From Pseudonocardia alni (GTDB taxonomy: Bacteria > Actinomycetota > Actinomycetes > Mycobacteriales > Pseudonocardiaceae), in the NCBI RefSeq assembly GCF_002813375.1, contig NZ_PHUJ01000003.1, forward strand, positions 4,774,001 to 4,838,000: a DNA stretch of 64,000 bases, written 5' to 3'. A program made the translations under genes and the position numbers. The notes beneath the pieces are model-generated. The model searched no databases. It had not been told where the DNA came from and was given only the letters and a program-made list of their open reading frames with translations. How positions within the stretch are numbered: the first letter of the stretch is position 1; each line of letters begins with the position of its first letter. Positions 1-7,523 of this stretch are shown here, in pieces.

Positions 1-389
1 CGCTCGGGCTGGAGGCGCTGTCCCGGGGCGCGACCGACGCGGTGTTCATCGAGTCGGACAAGCGGGCCGCGGGGGTGCTGCGGCGCAACCTGGCCGCGGT
101 CGGGCTCGGCGGGTCGGTCGTCACCGGGCGGGCCGGGACGGTGCTGGCCGGGCCCGCGCCGCGGGCGTTCGACGTCGTGTTCGTCGACCCGCCCTACGCG
201 GTGCCCGACGACGAGGTCGCGGGCTGGCTGACCGCCGCCACCACCCACGGCTGGCTCGCGCCCGGTGCGGCGGTCGTCGTCGAGCGGGCGAAGTCGTCGG
301 GGGAGTTCGGCTGGCCCGCCGGGTTCACCGCGGGCCGGTCCCGCCGCTACGGCGACACCGTCCTGCACCACGGCTCGCTCGGGAGCTGA
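1..389 (+). CDS. rsmD: 16S rRNA guanine-N2 methyltransferase RsmD, 3' part
   Basis: The reading frame is already open at base 3, so the 5' part lies outside the window. The first visible residues read GLEALSRGA, a signature of the RsmD SAM-binding fold. They are followed by an acidic VFIESD strand that would contact the SAM ribose. A DPPY catalytic motif follows (about residue 62 of the visible 128), as expected for an N2-guanine methyltransferase. The family methylates G966 of 16S rRNA during 30S assembly. In actinobacteria rsmD commonly precedes coaD; here the GlcNAc locus lies between them. Identification rests on the motifs and is fairly secure despite truncation. Confidence 0.88.
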   Translation, partial: LGLEALSRGATDAVFIESDKRAAGVLRRNLAAVGLGGSVVTGRAGTVLAGPAPRAFDVVFVDPPYAVPDDEVAGWLTAATTHGWLAPGAAVVVERAKSSGEFGWPAGFTAGRSRRYGDTVLHHGSLGS

Positions 390-396
390 GCCCGGA

Positions 397-1065
397 TCAG
401 GCCGCCGGGCCCAGCAGCCGGCCGGGCGTCAGGTCCGGCACCGTCCGGTGTGCCCCGGCGGCGGTCAGCTCCGCGTCCCCGGCCGTCGTCCGGACCCCGA
501 CGATGGTGCCCATCCCGGCCGCGACCAGCGAGGACACCCCGGCAACGGAGTCCTCGAACGCGACGCAGCCGGCCGGGTCGGCGTCGAGGCGACGGCACGC
601 GGTGAGGTAGCCCTCCGGGTCCGGCTTGCCGCGCACGACGTCCTCGGCGGTGACGACGAGCTCGACCAGCGGTGCCGCATCGAGCACCTCGCCCAGCACC
701 CGGTCGGCCCAGCCGCGGCGGGCGCTCGTCACCACCGCGAGCCGGTGCCCGCGCCCGGCCAGCGACCGGAGCAGCGCGGGAGCGCCGGGGACGACGTCGA
801 CGTCGTCGGCGAGGGCGGAGCCGTGCCCGGCCAGCTGCGCGGCGAGCTCGTCGGGGTCCGCGTCGCGCCACGGCCCGTCGACCTCGCGCAGCGTGTCGGC
901 CGCGCGGCGGCCCATGAACCGGTGCCGGTAGGTCTCGTCGTCGACCTCGGCGTCCCACTCGGCGAAGAACCGGGCCCAGGTCCGGCGGTGCACGTGCTCG
1001 CTGCGCACGAGGGTGCCGTCGAGGTCGAACACGACCGGGGCGCCGTCGGGAACGGTGCCCGTCAC
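397..1065 (-). CDS. HAD-family sugar-phosphate phosphatase / beta-phosphoglucomutase-like
   Basis: A 222-residue haloacid dehalogenase fold hydrolase. Motif I is FDLDGT with nucleophile Asp14 and acid/base Asp16. Motif II is VVTSA near residue 111, motif III is RGKPDP near 145, and motif IV is FEDS near 170. A helical cap sits between motifs I and II, the arrangement of beta-phosphoglucomutase-like and 2-deoxyglucose-6-phosphatase-like enzymes. The GTG start overlaps the EIIA stop by 4 bases, so it is translationally coupled as the last gene of the EIIB-EIIA-HAD operon. A role in dephosphorylating sugar phosphates that build up during PTS uptake is inferred from context only; the substrate cannot be read from sequence. 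Confidence 0.82.
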   Translation of the reverse strand: MTGTVPDGAPVVFDLDGTLVRSEHVHRRTWARFFAEWDAEVDDETYRHRFMGRRAADTLREVDGPWRDADPDELAAQLAGHGSALADDVDVVPGAPALLRSLAGRGHRLAVVTSARRGWADRVLGEVLDAAPLVELVVTAEDVVRGKPDPEGYLTACRRLDADPAGCVAFEDSVAGVSSLVAAGMGTIVGVRTTAGDAELTAAGAHRTVPDLTPGRLLGPAA

Positions 1066-1511
1066 AGGCGGAACAGCTCGTCGCCGGCGCGGACCGTGTG
1101 CCCGGTGGGGGCGCTCACCGAGCCGGCGGGGGAGTCCAGCACGACGACCGGGCAGGTCGGCGCGAGGCCGGCCGCCCGCACGGCGGCGAGGTCCACGGTC
1201 AGCACCGGCGCGCCCCGCTCGACCGCGTCGCCCTTCGCGACGTGCGTGGTGAACCCGGCCCCGCCGAGCGAGACCGTGTCGATGCCGACGTGGACCAGGA
1301 TCCCGGGGCCACCGTCGGCGGTGATCACGAAGGCGTGCGGGTGCAGCGCCGCGACGGTGCCGGCGACCGGGGCCAGCACGACCGCCTCGGTGGCGTCCGC
1401 GGGCGGCTCGACGGCCGTCCCGCCGCCGAGCAGCTCGTCGCGGAAGACCGGGTCGGGCACCCCCGCGGGGCCGACCACCGCGCCGTCGACCGGCGCGACG
1501 ACGGACGTCAC
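1062..1511 (-). CDS. PTS glucose-type enzyme IIA
   Basis: A 149-residue cytoplasmic EIIA of the glucose/GlcNAc superfamily. It accepts phosphate from HPr and passes it to EIIB. The phospho-accepting histidine is His74 in LVHVGIDT, and the second active-site histidine is in HPHAF (His59). The GTG start overlaps the EIIB stop by 4 bases, which fixes it well. In many bacteria this domain is fused to EIIBC or is a free Crr protein; here it is free but locked in one operon with EIIB. It lies opposite the EIIC gene across a shared promoter region with two DasR-like sites, so co-regulation is likely. Confidence 0.9.
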   Translation of the reverse strand: MTSVVAPVDGAVVGPAGVPDPVFRDELLGGGTAVEPPADATEAVVLAPVAGTVAALHPHAFVITADGGPGILVHVGIDTVSLGGAGFTTHVAKGDAVERGAPVLTVDLAAVRAAGLAPTCPVVVLDSPAGSVSAPTGHTVRAGDELFRL

Positions 1512-1738
1512 AGCAGGTCCCGGACGTCGTCGCAGAGGTTCTCCGCCTCCGGCCCGATCACGACCTGCACGACGGTCCCGGACCGGACCACACCGTGCGC
1601 CCCGGCGGCCTTCAACGCCGCGTCGTCGACCAGGCCGGGGTCGCCGACCTCGGTCCGGAGCCGGGTGATGCACGCCTCGATGTCGGTGATGTTCGCGGAC
1701 CCGCCCAGCCCCGCCACGATGTCGTCGGCCCTGCTCAT
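1508..1738 (-). CDS. PTS glucose/GlcNAc-type enzyme IIB
   Basis: A 76-residue EIIB domain protein. The phosphorylated cysteine is Cys23 in IEACITRLR, the classical motif of the glucose family. It takes phosphate from EIIA and gives it to the sugar during passage through EIIC. It starts at ATG 1738, with a GGGAG ribosome binding site seven bases upstream. It is the first gene of the leftward operon; its promoter region overlaps the DasR-like operator at 1761-1776. Being a free protein rather than an EIIC fusion is the style of actinobacterial NagE/NagF systems. Confidence 0.9.
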   Translation of the reverse strand: MSRADDIVAGLGGSANITDIEACITRLRTEVGDPGLVDDAALKAAGAHGVVRSGTVVQVVIGPEAENLCDDVRDLL

Positions 1739-1760
1739 AGGAGGTCTCCCTCTGGTCGCA

Positions 1761-1776
1761 ACTGGTTATGACCAGT
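1761..1776. promoter_or_regulatory. DasR-type operator (dre) 1
   Basis: The 16-mer ACTGGTTATGACCAGT has both arms (ACTGGT, ACCAGT) identical to the known Streptomyces dre consensus ACTGGTCTAGACCAGT; only the centre differs. It lies 23 bases upstream of the EIIB start and overlaps where a leftward -10 element would fall. A DasR-like GntR regulator is encoded at 5418-6152. Confidence 0.8.
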
Positions 1777-1809
1777 GTCTTGACAGGGTGTCGTCCAGCC
1801 CGCACCCTC

Positions 1810-1825
1810 ACTGGTTATAACCAGA
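1810..1825. promoter_or_regulatory. DasR-type operator (dre) 2
   Basis: The 16-mer ACTGGTTATAACCAGA is a near-perfect inverted repeat of the same type as the site at 1761-1776, centred 49 bp away. It lies 80 bases upstream of the EIIC ATG. Two sites between divergent operons suggest one operator per promoter, or cooperative binding. Confidence 0.78.
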
Positions 1826-1905
1826 CCGTACCGGCTGACGCGACGGCTCCACAACGCCCGCGCACCGGCCCCGGTCGCCGACACCCTCACGAGGAGTGCG
1901 AGCCC

Positions 1906-3165
1906 ATGAGCACCTCCACAGCGGAACCGGTACGACGACGGGCCGGGCTGGCCGGCCTGCAGCGTCTCGGCCGGAGCCTGATGCTCCCGATCGCCGTCCT
2001 GCCCGCGGCCGGCCTGCTGCTGCGCCTCGGGCAGGACGACCTGCTCGGCGGCGTCGAGGCGCTGAAGCAGCCCGCGGCCGTGCTCGCCGCGGCAGGCGGC
2101 GCGCTGTTCGACCACCTCCCGATGATCTTCGCGCTCGGCATCGCGATCGGCTGGGCGCGCCGCTCCGACGGGTCCACCGCGCTGGCCGCCCTCGTCGGCT
2201 ACCTCGTGATGGACGGCGTGTTCACCGCGCTGTCCCCGGTGCTGCTGCCCGGGGTGCTCGACTCGAAGGGCGAGCAGGCCACGATCGACTTCGGGGTGCT
2301 GGGCGGCATCGTCGCGGGCCTGGTCGCGGCACTGCTGTGGCAGCGCTTCCACCGCACGACGCTGCCGACCTTCCTCGGCTTCTTCAACGGCCGCCGGCTG
2401 GTCCCGATCCTCACCGCCGTGTCGATGATGGTGATCGCGTCGGTGCTGAGCCTGGTCTACCCGGTGTTCAACGCCGGGCTGACCGGGCTGGGCAACGCGG
2501 TCGGGGAGAACGCCGTCGTCGGCGGCGGGGTCTTCGGCCTGGTCAACCGGCTGCTGCTGCCGGTCGGGCTGCACCACATCATCAACTCGGTCGTCTGGTT
2601 CCTGGTCGGCGACTTCAACGGCGTGCACGGCGACCTGTCCCGGTTCTTCGCGGGCGACCCGACCGCGGGCACCTTCATGACAGGCTTCTTCCCGATCATG
2701 ATGTTCGCGCTGCCCGCCGCGGCGATGGCGATCTGGCACGAGGCCCGTCCGGAGCGGCGCAAGGTCGTCGGCGGGATCATGGTCTCGGTCGCGCTGACCT
2801 CGTTCGTCACCGGCATCACCGAGCCGCTCGAGTACGCCTTCGTCTACGTGGCGTGGCCGCTGTACCTGATCCACGCGGTGCTCACCGGCACCTCGCTGGC
2901 GCTGGTGAACGCGCTCGACATCCACAGCGGGTTCAGCTTCTCCGCAGGCGCCATCGACTACGTCCTCAACTTCGGCCAGTCCACCCGGCCACTGTGGCTG
3001 ATCCCGATCGGGCTCGCCTACGCCGTCGTCTACTACGTGCTGTTCCGCTTCGTGATCCGTCGCTGGAACCTGCGCACCCCCGGCCGGGAGGACGACGAGG
3101 CCACCGGTACCACCGGCACCGACACCACCGAGACCACCGGCACCGCGGGCAAGGCCGACCGGTGA
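1906..3165 (+). CDS. PTS GlcNAc/glucose-type enzyme IIC permease
   Basis: A 419-residue integral membrane EIIC. It begins LAGLQRLGRSLMLPIAVLPAAGLLLRLG, typical of the NagE/PtsG family, and carries the conserved GITEPLEYAF loop near residue 305 and the HHIINS segment near residue 225. About ten hydrophobic segments are visible. It translocates the sugar while EIIB phosphorylates it. GAGGAG at 1891-1896 sets the ATG at 1906; a longer in-frame start at 1768 would run through the operators. The C-terminal tail is rich in Thr and Gly and looks disordered. Adjacent nagA and nagB favour GlcNAc as substrate. Confidence 0.9.
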   Translation: MSTSTAEPVRRRAGLAGLQRLGRSLMLPIAVLPAAGLLLRLGQDDLLGGVEALKQPAAVLAAAGGALFDHLPMIFALGIAIGWARRSDGSTALAALVGYLVMDGVFTALSPVLLPGVLDSKGEQATIDFGVLGGIVAGLVAALLWQRFHRTTLPTFLGFFNGRRLVPILTAVSMMVIASVLSLVYPVFNAGLTGLGNAVGENAVVGGGVFGLVNRLLLPVGLHHIINSVVWFLVGDFNGVHGDLSRFFAGDPTAGTFMTGFFPIMMFALPAAAMAIWHEARPERRKVVGGIMVSVALTSFVTGITEPLEYAFVYVAWPLYLIHAVLTGTSLALVNALDIHSGFSFSAGAIDYVLNFGQSTRPLWLIPIGLAYAVVYYVLFRFVIRRWNLRTPGREDDEATGTTGTDTTETTGTAGKADR

Positions 3166-3191
3166 CCGCCGCCGAGGAGCAGGAGAGCACC

Positions 3192-3458
3192 GTGCACACC
3201 CGCACCGCCGTCGTCGCGTCCCGGGTGGGGCTGCACGCCCGCCCGGCTGCGCTGTTCGCCCGCGCCGCCGCCGCCACCGGGCTGCCCGTCACCGTCGCGA
3301 CCGACGGGAAGGACCCGGTCGACGCGCGCAGCGTCCTCGGGCTCATGACCCTCGGCGTCGTCTTCGGCGACGAGGTCGTGCTGCGGGCCGACGGCGACGG
3401 CGCCCCTGCTGCGCTGGACGGCCTCGTGACGCTGCTCGAGACGGACCACGACGCGTGA
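3192..3458 (+). CDS. ptsH: Phosphocarrier protein HPr
   Basis: An 88-residue HPr, the general PTS phosphocarrier between enzyme I and EIIA. The phosphorylated His15 sits in GLHARPAA, and a conserved serine (Ser47) in ARSVLGLMTLG marks the regulatory site region. The start chosen is GTG 3192, preceded by a GGAG-rich site; an in-frame GTG at 3162 overlapping the EIIC stop would add 10 residues. It is placed between EIIC and nagA in one operon, so HPr supply is tied to GlcNAc use. No enzyme I gene is in the window. Confidence 0.92.
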   Translation: MHTRTAVVASRVGLHARPAALFARAAAATGLPVTVATDGKDPVDARSVLGLMTLGVVFGDEVVLRADGDGAPAALDGLVTLLETDHDA

Positions 3459-4618
3459 TGCGTGACCGCGTGCTGCGCGGCACCGTCGTCACCGACGGCC
3501 GGCTGCTCCCGGACTCGGTCGTCGCGGTCGCGGGGGACCGGATCGTCGCGGTCCTCCCGGCCGCGGCGTACGACGGTCCGCTCCCGCCCGCGTCGTCGTC
3601 GCTGCTGCTGCCCGGGCTGGTCGACGTGCACGACCACGGCGGCGCCGGGCACGGCTTCCCGGACGCGACGGCGACGGGGGCGGCGGCCGCCGTCGCCCAC
3701 CACCGCGCCCACGGCACGACGACGACGGTCGCCTCGCTGGTCTCCGCCCCGCCGACCGTGCTGGCGGAGCGGATCGCGACGCTGCGCCCGCTCGTCGTCG
3801 CCGGGGACCTCGCCGGGATCCACCTGGAGGGCCCGTTCCTGGCCGCCGCGCGGTGCGGCGCGCACGACCCGCGCGCGATCCTCCCGGGCGACCCCGCGCT
3901 GCTCGACGAGCTGCTCACCAAGGCGGACGGGGCCGTCGCGTCGGTGACCTACGCGCCGGAGACCGCGCACGCGGCGGACCTGCTCGCGGTGCTCGCCACG
4001 CACGGGGTGCTGCCGAGCATCGGCCACACCGACGCCGACGCCCGCACCACCGCGACCGGGATCGCACGGGCGGGCGGCGCGCCGATGAGCGCCACCCACC
4101 TGTTCAACGCGATGCCCCCGATGCACCACCGGGCGCCCGGGCCGGTCGCGGCGTGCCTGGCCGCGGCCGCCCGGGGCGAGCTCGTCGTGGAGCTCGTCGC
4201 GGACGGGGTGCACCTGTCGCCCGACACCGTCGCCGCGGTGTTCGACCTGGTCGGGCCGGACCGGGTCGCGCTGGTCACCGACGCGATGGCCGCCGCCGGG
4301 ATGCCCGACGGCCGTTACCACCTGGGCACGATGCAGGTCCGGGTCGACGACGGCGTCGCCCGGATCCCGGACGGGCCCATCGCGGGCGGCACCGCGTGCC
4401 TGGTCGACGTCGTGCGCGCCACGGTGCGCGACGCGGGGGTGCGGCTGCAGGACGCGGTGCTCGCCGCGACCCGCACCCCGGCCCGGCTCCTCGGGCTCGA
4501 CGGCGAGGTCGGGTCGCTGGCCCCGGGCCACCGCGCCGACGTGCTCGTCACCGACGCGGACCTGCGGCCGCAGCAGGTGCTGCGCGCCGGCCTGCCCGTC
4601 ACCGACGGGGGTGCGTGA
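3458..4618 (+). CDS. nagA: N-acetylglucosamine-6-phosphate deacetylase
   Basis: A 386-residue amidohydrolase-superfamily enzyme that removes acetate from GlcNAc-6-phosphate. Visible family motifs in order: VDVHDHGGAGHGF metal region (about residue 57), IHLEGPFL (about 120), GHTDAD (about 190), THLFNAMPPMHHR (about 213), DGVHL, and catalytic-Asp TDAMAAAG (about 275). The start ATG 3458 shares a base with the HPr stop; a GTG three bases earlier is possible. It lies between ptsH and nagB, with overlap at both ends, so it is translationally coupled. Confidence 0.94.
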   Translation: MRDRVLRGTVVTDGRLLPDSVVAVAGDRIVAVLPAAAYDGPLPPASSSLLLPGLVDVHDHGGAGHGFPDATATGAAAAVAHHRAHGTTTTVASLVSAPPTVLAERIATLRPLVVAGDLAGIHLEGPFLAAARCGAHDPRAILPGDPALLDELLTKADGAVASVTYAPETAHAADLLAVLATHGVLPSIGHTDADARTTATGIARAGGAPMSATHLFNAMPPMHHRAPGPVAACLAAAARGELVVELVADGVHLSPDTVAAVFDLVGPDRVALVTDAMAAAGMPDGRYHLGTMQVRVDDGVARIPDGPIAGGTACLVDVVRATVRDAGVRLQDAVLAATRTPARLLGLDGEVGSLAPGHRADVLVTDADLRPQQVLRAGLPVTDGGA

Positions 4619-5397
4619 TGGAGATCGTGGTCCTCGACGACCCGCGGGCCTGCGGGCGGGCGGTCGCCGACGCCGTCGCCGACGTCCTGGCCCGCGGCAC
4701 CGGCCGGCCGCCGACCCTCGGGCTCGCCACCGGCAGCTCCCCGCTGCCCGCCTACGCCGAGCTGGTCCGCCGTCACCGCGACGAGGGGCTGTCCTTCGCC
4801 GGGGCCCGCGCCTTCCTGCTCGACGAGTACCTGGGCCTGCCCGCGGGGCACCCGCAGTCCTACCGCGAGGTCATCCGCCGCGAGCTCACCGACCATCTCG
4901 ACATCGACCCGGCCGCGGTGCACGCCCCGGACGGCACCCGCGCGGACCCGGCCGAGGCCGCGGCGGACTACGAACGGCTGCTCGCCGCGTGCGGCCCGGT
5001 GGACCTGCAGATCCTCGGTATCGGCGGCAACGGGCACATCGGGTTCAACGAGCCCGGCTCGGCGTTCGGCTCGCGCACCCGGGTCGCGACGCTGACCGAG
5101 CGGACCCGCGCCGACAACGCCCGCTTCTTCGACCGTCCCGCGGACGTGCCGCACCGGGTGCTCACCCAGGGACCGGCCACGATCATGGAGGCCCGGCGGA
5201 TCGTGCTCGTCGCGACCGGGGCGGGCAAGCGCGCGGCCGTGGCGGCGACGGTGTCCGGACCGGTCACGACCGACGTGCCCGCGACCGTGCTGCGCGACCA
5301 CCCGCGCTGCACGCTCGTGCTCGACCGGGCGGCCGCCGGGGAGCGGGCCGGGCCCGTCGCGACCGGACAGGTCGGCGCACCGGGACGGGGGCGGTAG
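4618..5397 (+). CDS. nagB: Glucosamine-6-phosphate deaminase
   Basis: A 259-residue cytoplasmic isomerase/deaminase converting glucosamine-6-phosphate to fructose-6-phosphate and ammonia. Motifs: LGLATGSSP phosphate loop, LDEYLGLP with catalytic Asp, and GIGGNGHIGFNEPG with the ring-opening histidine. The length fits the family (about 260). ATG 4618 overlaps the nagA stop. This completes the pathway started by the upstream EIIC, HPr and NagA. Released ammonia links the locus metabolically to nitrogen status, though no direct link is visible. Confidence 0.94.
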   Translation: MEIVVLDDPRACGRAVADAVADVLARGTGRPPTLGLATGSSPLPAYAELVRRHRDEGLSFAGARAFLLDEYLGLPAGHPQSYREVIRRELTDHLDIDPAAVHAPDGTRADPAEAAADYERLLAACGPVDLQILGIGGNGHIGFNEPGSAFGSRTRVATLTERTRADNARFFDRPADVPHRVLTQGPATIMEARRIVLVATGAGKRAAVAATVSGPVTTDVPATVLRDHPRCTLVLDRAAAGERAGPVATGQVGAPGRGR

Positions 5398-5417
5398 TGG
5401 CTACGGTGGACAGCACC

Positions 5418-6152
5418 ATGAACGGCGAGGTCCGGATCGGCGACGGGGTCGTGCCCAAGCACGAACAGCTCCGCATCCTGCTCGCGGAGACGATCGCGCG
5501 GGACTTCGCACCGGGCGACGCCTTCCCCAGCGAGCGCCGGCTGTGCCTGGACCACGGCGTGAGCCGGGTGACGGTGCGGGCCGCCGTCGGCGAGCTGGAG
5601 CGCGACGGGCTGCTGACCCGGGTCCGTGGCAAGGGCACCTACGTCGCCGCCCGCACCGCGCGCTCCCGGCTGCACCTCGCGTCCTTCCACGACGACATGC
5701 GCAGGCTCGGGCTGACCCCGACCACGGTCGTCCTCGAGGTCGCGCTCACCACCGGACCGCCGGAGGCCGTCCGCGCGCTCGGCCAGGGGCCCGACGGCCG
5801 GTGCTGGCACCTGCGGCGGCTGCGGGTCGCCGACGGGGTGCCGATGTCGATCGACGACGCCTGGTACGACGCCGAACAGGTCCCCGACCTCGACGTCCAC
5901 GACCTCAGCGGCTCGGTCTACGGGATCCTGCAGGAGCACTACCGGCTCCCCATCGACCGCGCCGAGCAGACCGTCGCCGCCCAGCAGGCCGACGAGGCCT
6001 CGGCGGTCCTGCTCGGGATCCCCGCCGGGCGCCCGATCCTGGTGTTCGACCGGACCTCCAGCTCCGGCGACCGGCCGGTCGAGTACACCGTGTCGCGCTA
6101 CCGGGGTGACCGCTACGAGCTGCACATGTCGCTGGACCGCAGCTGGGCCTGA
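5418..6152 (+). CDS. GntR/HutC-family regulator, DasR-like
   Basis: A 244-residue regulator. The N-terminal winged helix (about residues 14-80) contains PSERRLCLDHGVSRVTVR and ends RVRGKGTYVA. The C-terminal UTRA effector domain (about 95-240) is of the HutC type that senses sugar phosphates. DasR is known to be released by glucosamine-6-phosphate, the NagA product. A TACGGT element at 5402-5407, ten bases before ATG 5418, suggests its own promoter; GTG 5397 or 5406 would be earlier starts. Position at the end of the nag operon and the dre-like sites at 1761 and 1810 make it the likely repressor of the locus. Confidence 0.87.
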   Translation: MNGEVRIGDGVVPKHEQLRILLAETIARDFAPGDAFPSERRLCLDHGVSRVTVRAAVGELERDGLLTRVRGKGTYVAARTARSRLHLASFHDDMRRLGLTPTTVVLEVALTTGPPEAVRALGQGPDGRCWHLRRLRVADGVPMSIDDAWYDAEQVPDLDVHDLSGSVYGILQEHYRLPIDRAEQTVAAQQADEASAVLLGIPAGRPILVFDRTSSSGDRPVEYTVSRYRGDRYELHMSLDRSWA

Positions 6153-6166
6153 CCGGTGATCACCGG
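6153..6166. repeat. 14-bp perfect palindrome between gntR and coaD
   Basis: CCGGTGATCACCGG is a perfect inverted repeat beginning one base after the gntR stop. It overlaps where the -35 region of the proposed coaD promoter would lie. No poly-T tract follows, so it may be an operator rather than a terminator; its role is unknown. Confidence 0.5.
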
Positions 6167-6170
6167 CTGA

Positions 6171-6176
6171 TAGGTT
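6171..6176 (+). promoter_or_regulatory. Putative -10 element of a leaderless coaD transcript
   Basis: TAGGTT fits the actinobacterial TANNNT -10 pattern and ends six bases before the coaD ATG. Transcription would then begin at or next to the A of the start codon. No ribosome binding site precedes the ATG, which agrees with leaderless translation. Confidence 0.5.
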
Positions 6177-6182
6177 CCGGCC

Positions 6183-6665
6183 ATGCCCGAGGTCCGTCGC
6201 GCCGTCTGCCCCGGTTCCTACGACCCGCCGACGGTCGGTCACCTCGACGTCATCGCCCGCACCGCGGCGCTGTTCGACGAGGTGTTCGTCGCGATCCTGG
6301 TGAACCCCCGCAAGGAGGGGCTGTTCTCCGTCGACGAGCGTGTCGCGATGCTCACCGAGATCACCGCGGACCTGCCGGGCGTGCGGGTCGAGTCGTTCCA
6401 GGGTCTGGTCGTCGACTACTGCCGCGAGCGCGGCGCCCAGGCGATGGTCAAGGGCCTGCGCGGGGCGACGGACTACGACTACGAGCTCCCGATGGCGCAC
6501 ATGAACCGGCACCTGACCGGGGTCGAGACGCTGTTCCTGCCCGGTGCGCCCGGTCAGGTCTACGTGTCGAGCTCGCTGGTCAAGGAGGTCGCCCGCGGCG
6601 GCGGCGACGTCACCGCGTTCCTCCCGCCGAGCGTGCACACCCGGCTGCTGGACCGGCTCGCCTGA
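6183..6665 (+). CDS. coaD: Phosphopantetheine adenylyltransferase
   Basis: A 160-residue nucleotidyltransferase that joins AMP to 4'-phosphopantetheine in coenzyme A synthesis. The family TxGH motif is at Thr17-His20 in CPGSYDPPTVGHLDVI. The LRGATDYDYE substrate loop and the C-terminal VSSSLVKEVARGGGDV segment, with a serine-rich ATP site, are present. Length matches the hexameric bacterial enzyme. In actinobacteria coaD usually follows rsmD; the intervening GlcNAc locus is a lineage feature. The ATG is probably read from a leaderless message. Confidence 0.95.
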   Translation: MPEVRRAVCPGSYDPPTVGHLDVIARTAALFDEVFVAILVNPRKEGLFSVDERVAMLTEITADLPGVRVESFQGLVVDYCRERGAQAMVKGLRGATDYDYELPMAHMNRHLTGVETLFLPGAPGQVYVSSSLVKEVARGGGDVTAFLPPSVHTRLLDRLA

Positions 6666-6724
6666 CACGCGGGAGCGGCGCCCAATAACGGGTCCGCGCC
6701 CGCGACGGTGAGAGGATCCGTCTC

Positions 6725-7477
6725 GTGTACCGGGTCTTCGAGTCGCTGGACGCGCTGGTGACGATCGTCGAGGAGGCGCGCAGCGTCCCGATGACGTCGA
6801 ACTGCGTGGTCCCGCGCGGCGACGTGCTGGAGCTCCTCGACGACGTCCGCGAGGCGATCCCGGGCGAGATGGACGACGCCCAGGACGTGCTCGACCGGCG
6901 CGACGACGTCGTGTCCGAGGCCGAGCGCGAGGCGGAGGAGACCCGGACCGCGGCGAACGCCGAGGCCGAGGAGACGCTGCAGAACGCGCGCACCGAGGCC
7001 GAGCGGCTCGTCGCCGAGGCGCAGGAGGAGGCCGGGCGCACCCTGGCCGAGGCCCGCCACGAGGCGGAGCGCGCGGTCGCCGAGGGCCGCCGCCAGTACG
7101 CCGAGGTCACCGACCGGGCCCGGGACGAGGCCGAGCGGATGAGCCACGCCGGCCGGGCCGCGCACGACCGGCTCATCGCCGACGGGCAGAACGAGCAGAC
7201 CCGGCTGGTGTCCCAGACCGAGGTCGTCCGTTCCGCGCACGCCGAGGCAGGCCGGATCGTCGACGGCGCGCACGCCGAGGCCGACCGGCTGCGCCGGGAG
7301 TGCGACGACTACGTCGACACCACCCTGGGCGAGCTGGAGACCACCCTGAACAACGCGCTCGGCGTCGTCGGGCGCGGGCGCAGCCAGATCTGGCGCGGCC
7401 AGTACGGCCCGAACTACGGCGGCGGACGGCCCCCGGAGCAGGGCCGCACCGGCACCGGGATGGACCTCATCGACTGA
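6725..7477 (+). CDS. DivIVA-like coiled-coil protein
   Basis: A 250-residue acidic protein dominated by a long Ala/Glu/Arg heptad coiled coil (about residues 55-200, EAEREAEETRTAANAEAEET style) after a conserved N-terminal segment MYRVFESLDALVTIVEEA. It ends in a Gly/Pro-rich tail. No membrane segment or catalytic motif is visible. Actinobacterial relatives of this kind lie upstream of the DUF177-rpmF-rnc genes and are annotated as cell division initiation or DivIVA-domain proteins. A scaffold role in cell envelope growth is inferred from that resemblance. The GTG start has GAGAGG about eight bases upstream. Confidence 0.7.
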   Translation: MYRVFESLDALVTIVEEARSVPMTSNCVVPRGDVLELLDDVREAIPGEMDDAQDVLDRRDDVVSEAEREAEETRTAANAEAEETLQNARTEAERLVAEAQEEAGRTLAEARHEAERAVAEGRRQYAEVTDRARDEAERMSHAGRAAHDRLIADGQNEQTRLVSQTEVVRSAHAEAGRIVDGAHAEADRLRRECDDYVDTTLGELETTLNNALGVVGRGRSQIWRGQYGPNYGGGRPPEQGRTGTGMDLID

Positions 7478-7523
7478 CGGCCGTGGCGGCTCGCGCAGTC
7501 CCGGCCGGGCGCCGACGCGGCGC

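Noticed and set aside
1735..2925. A leftward frame opposite EIIC that continues upstream of EIIB
   Set aside because: Charged nonsense translation opposite a clear permease; it would also cross both DasR operators.
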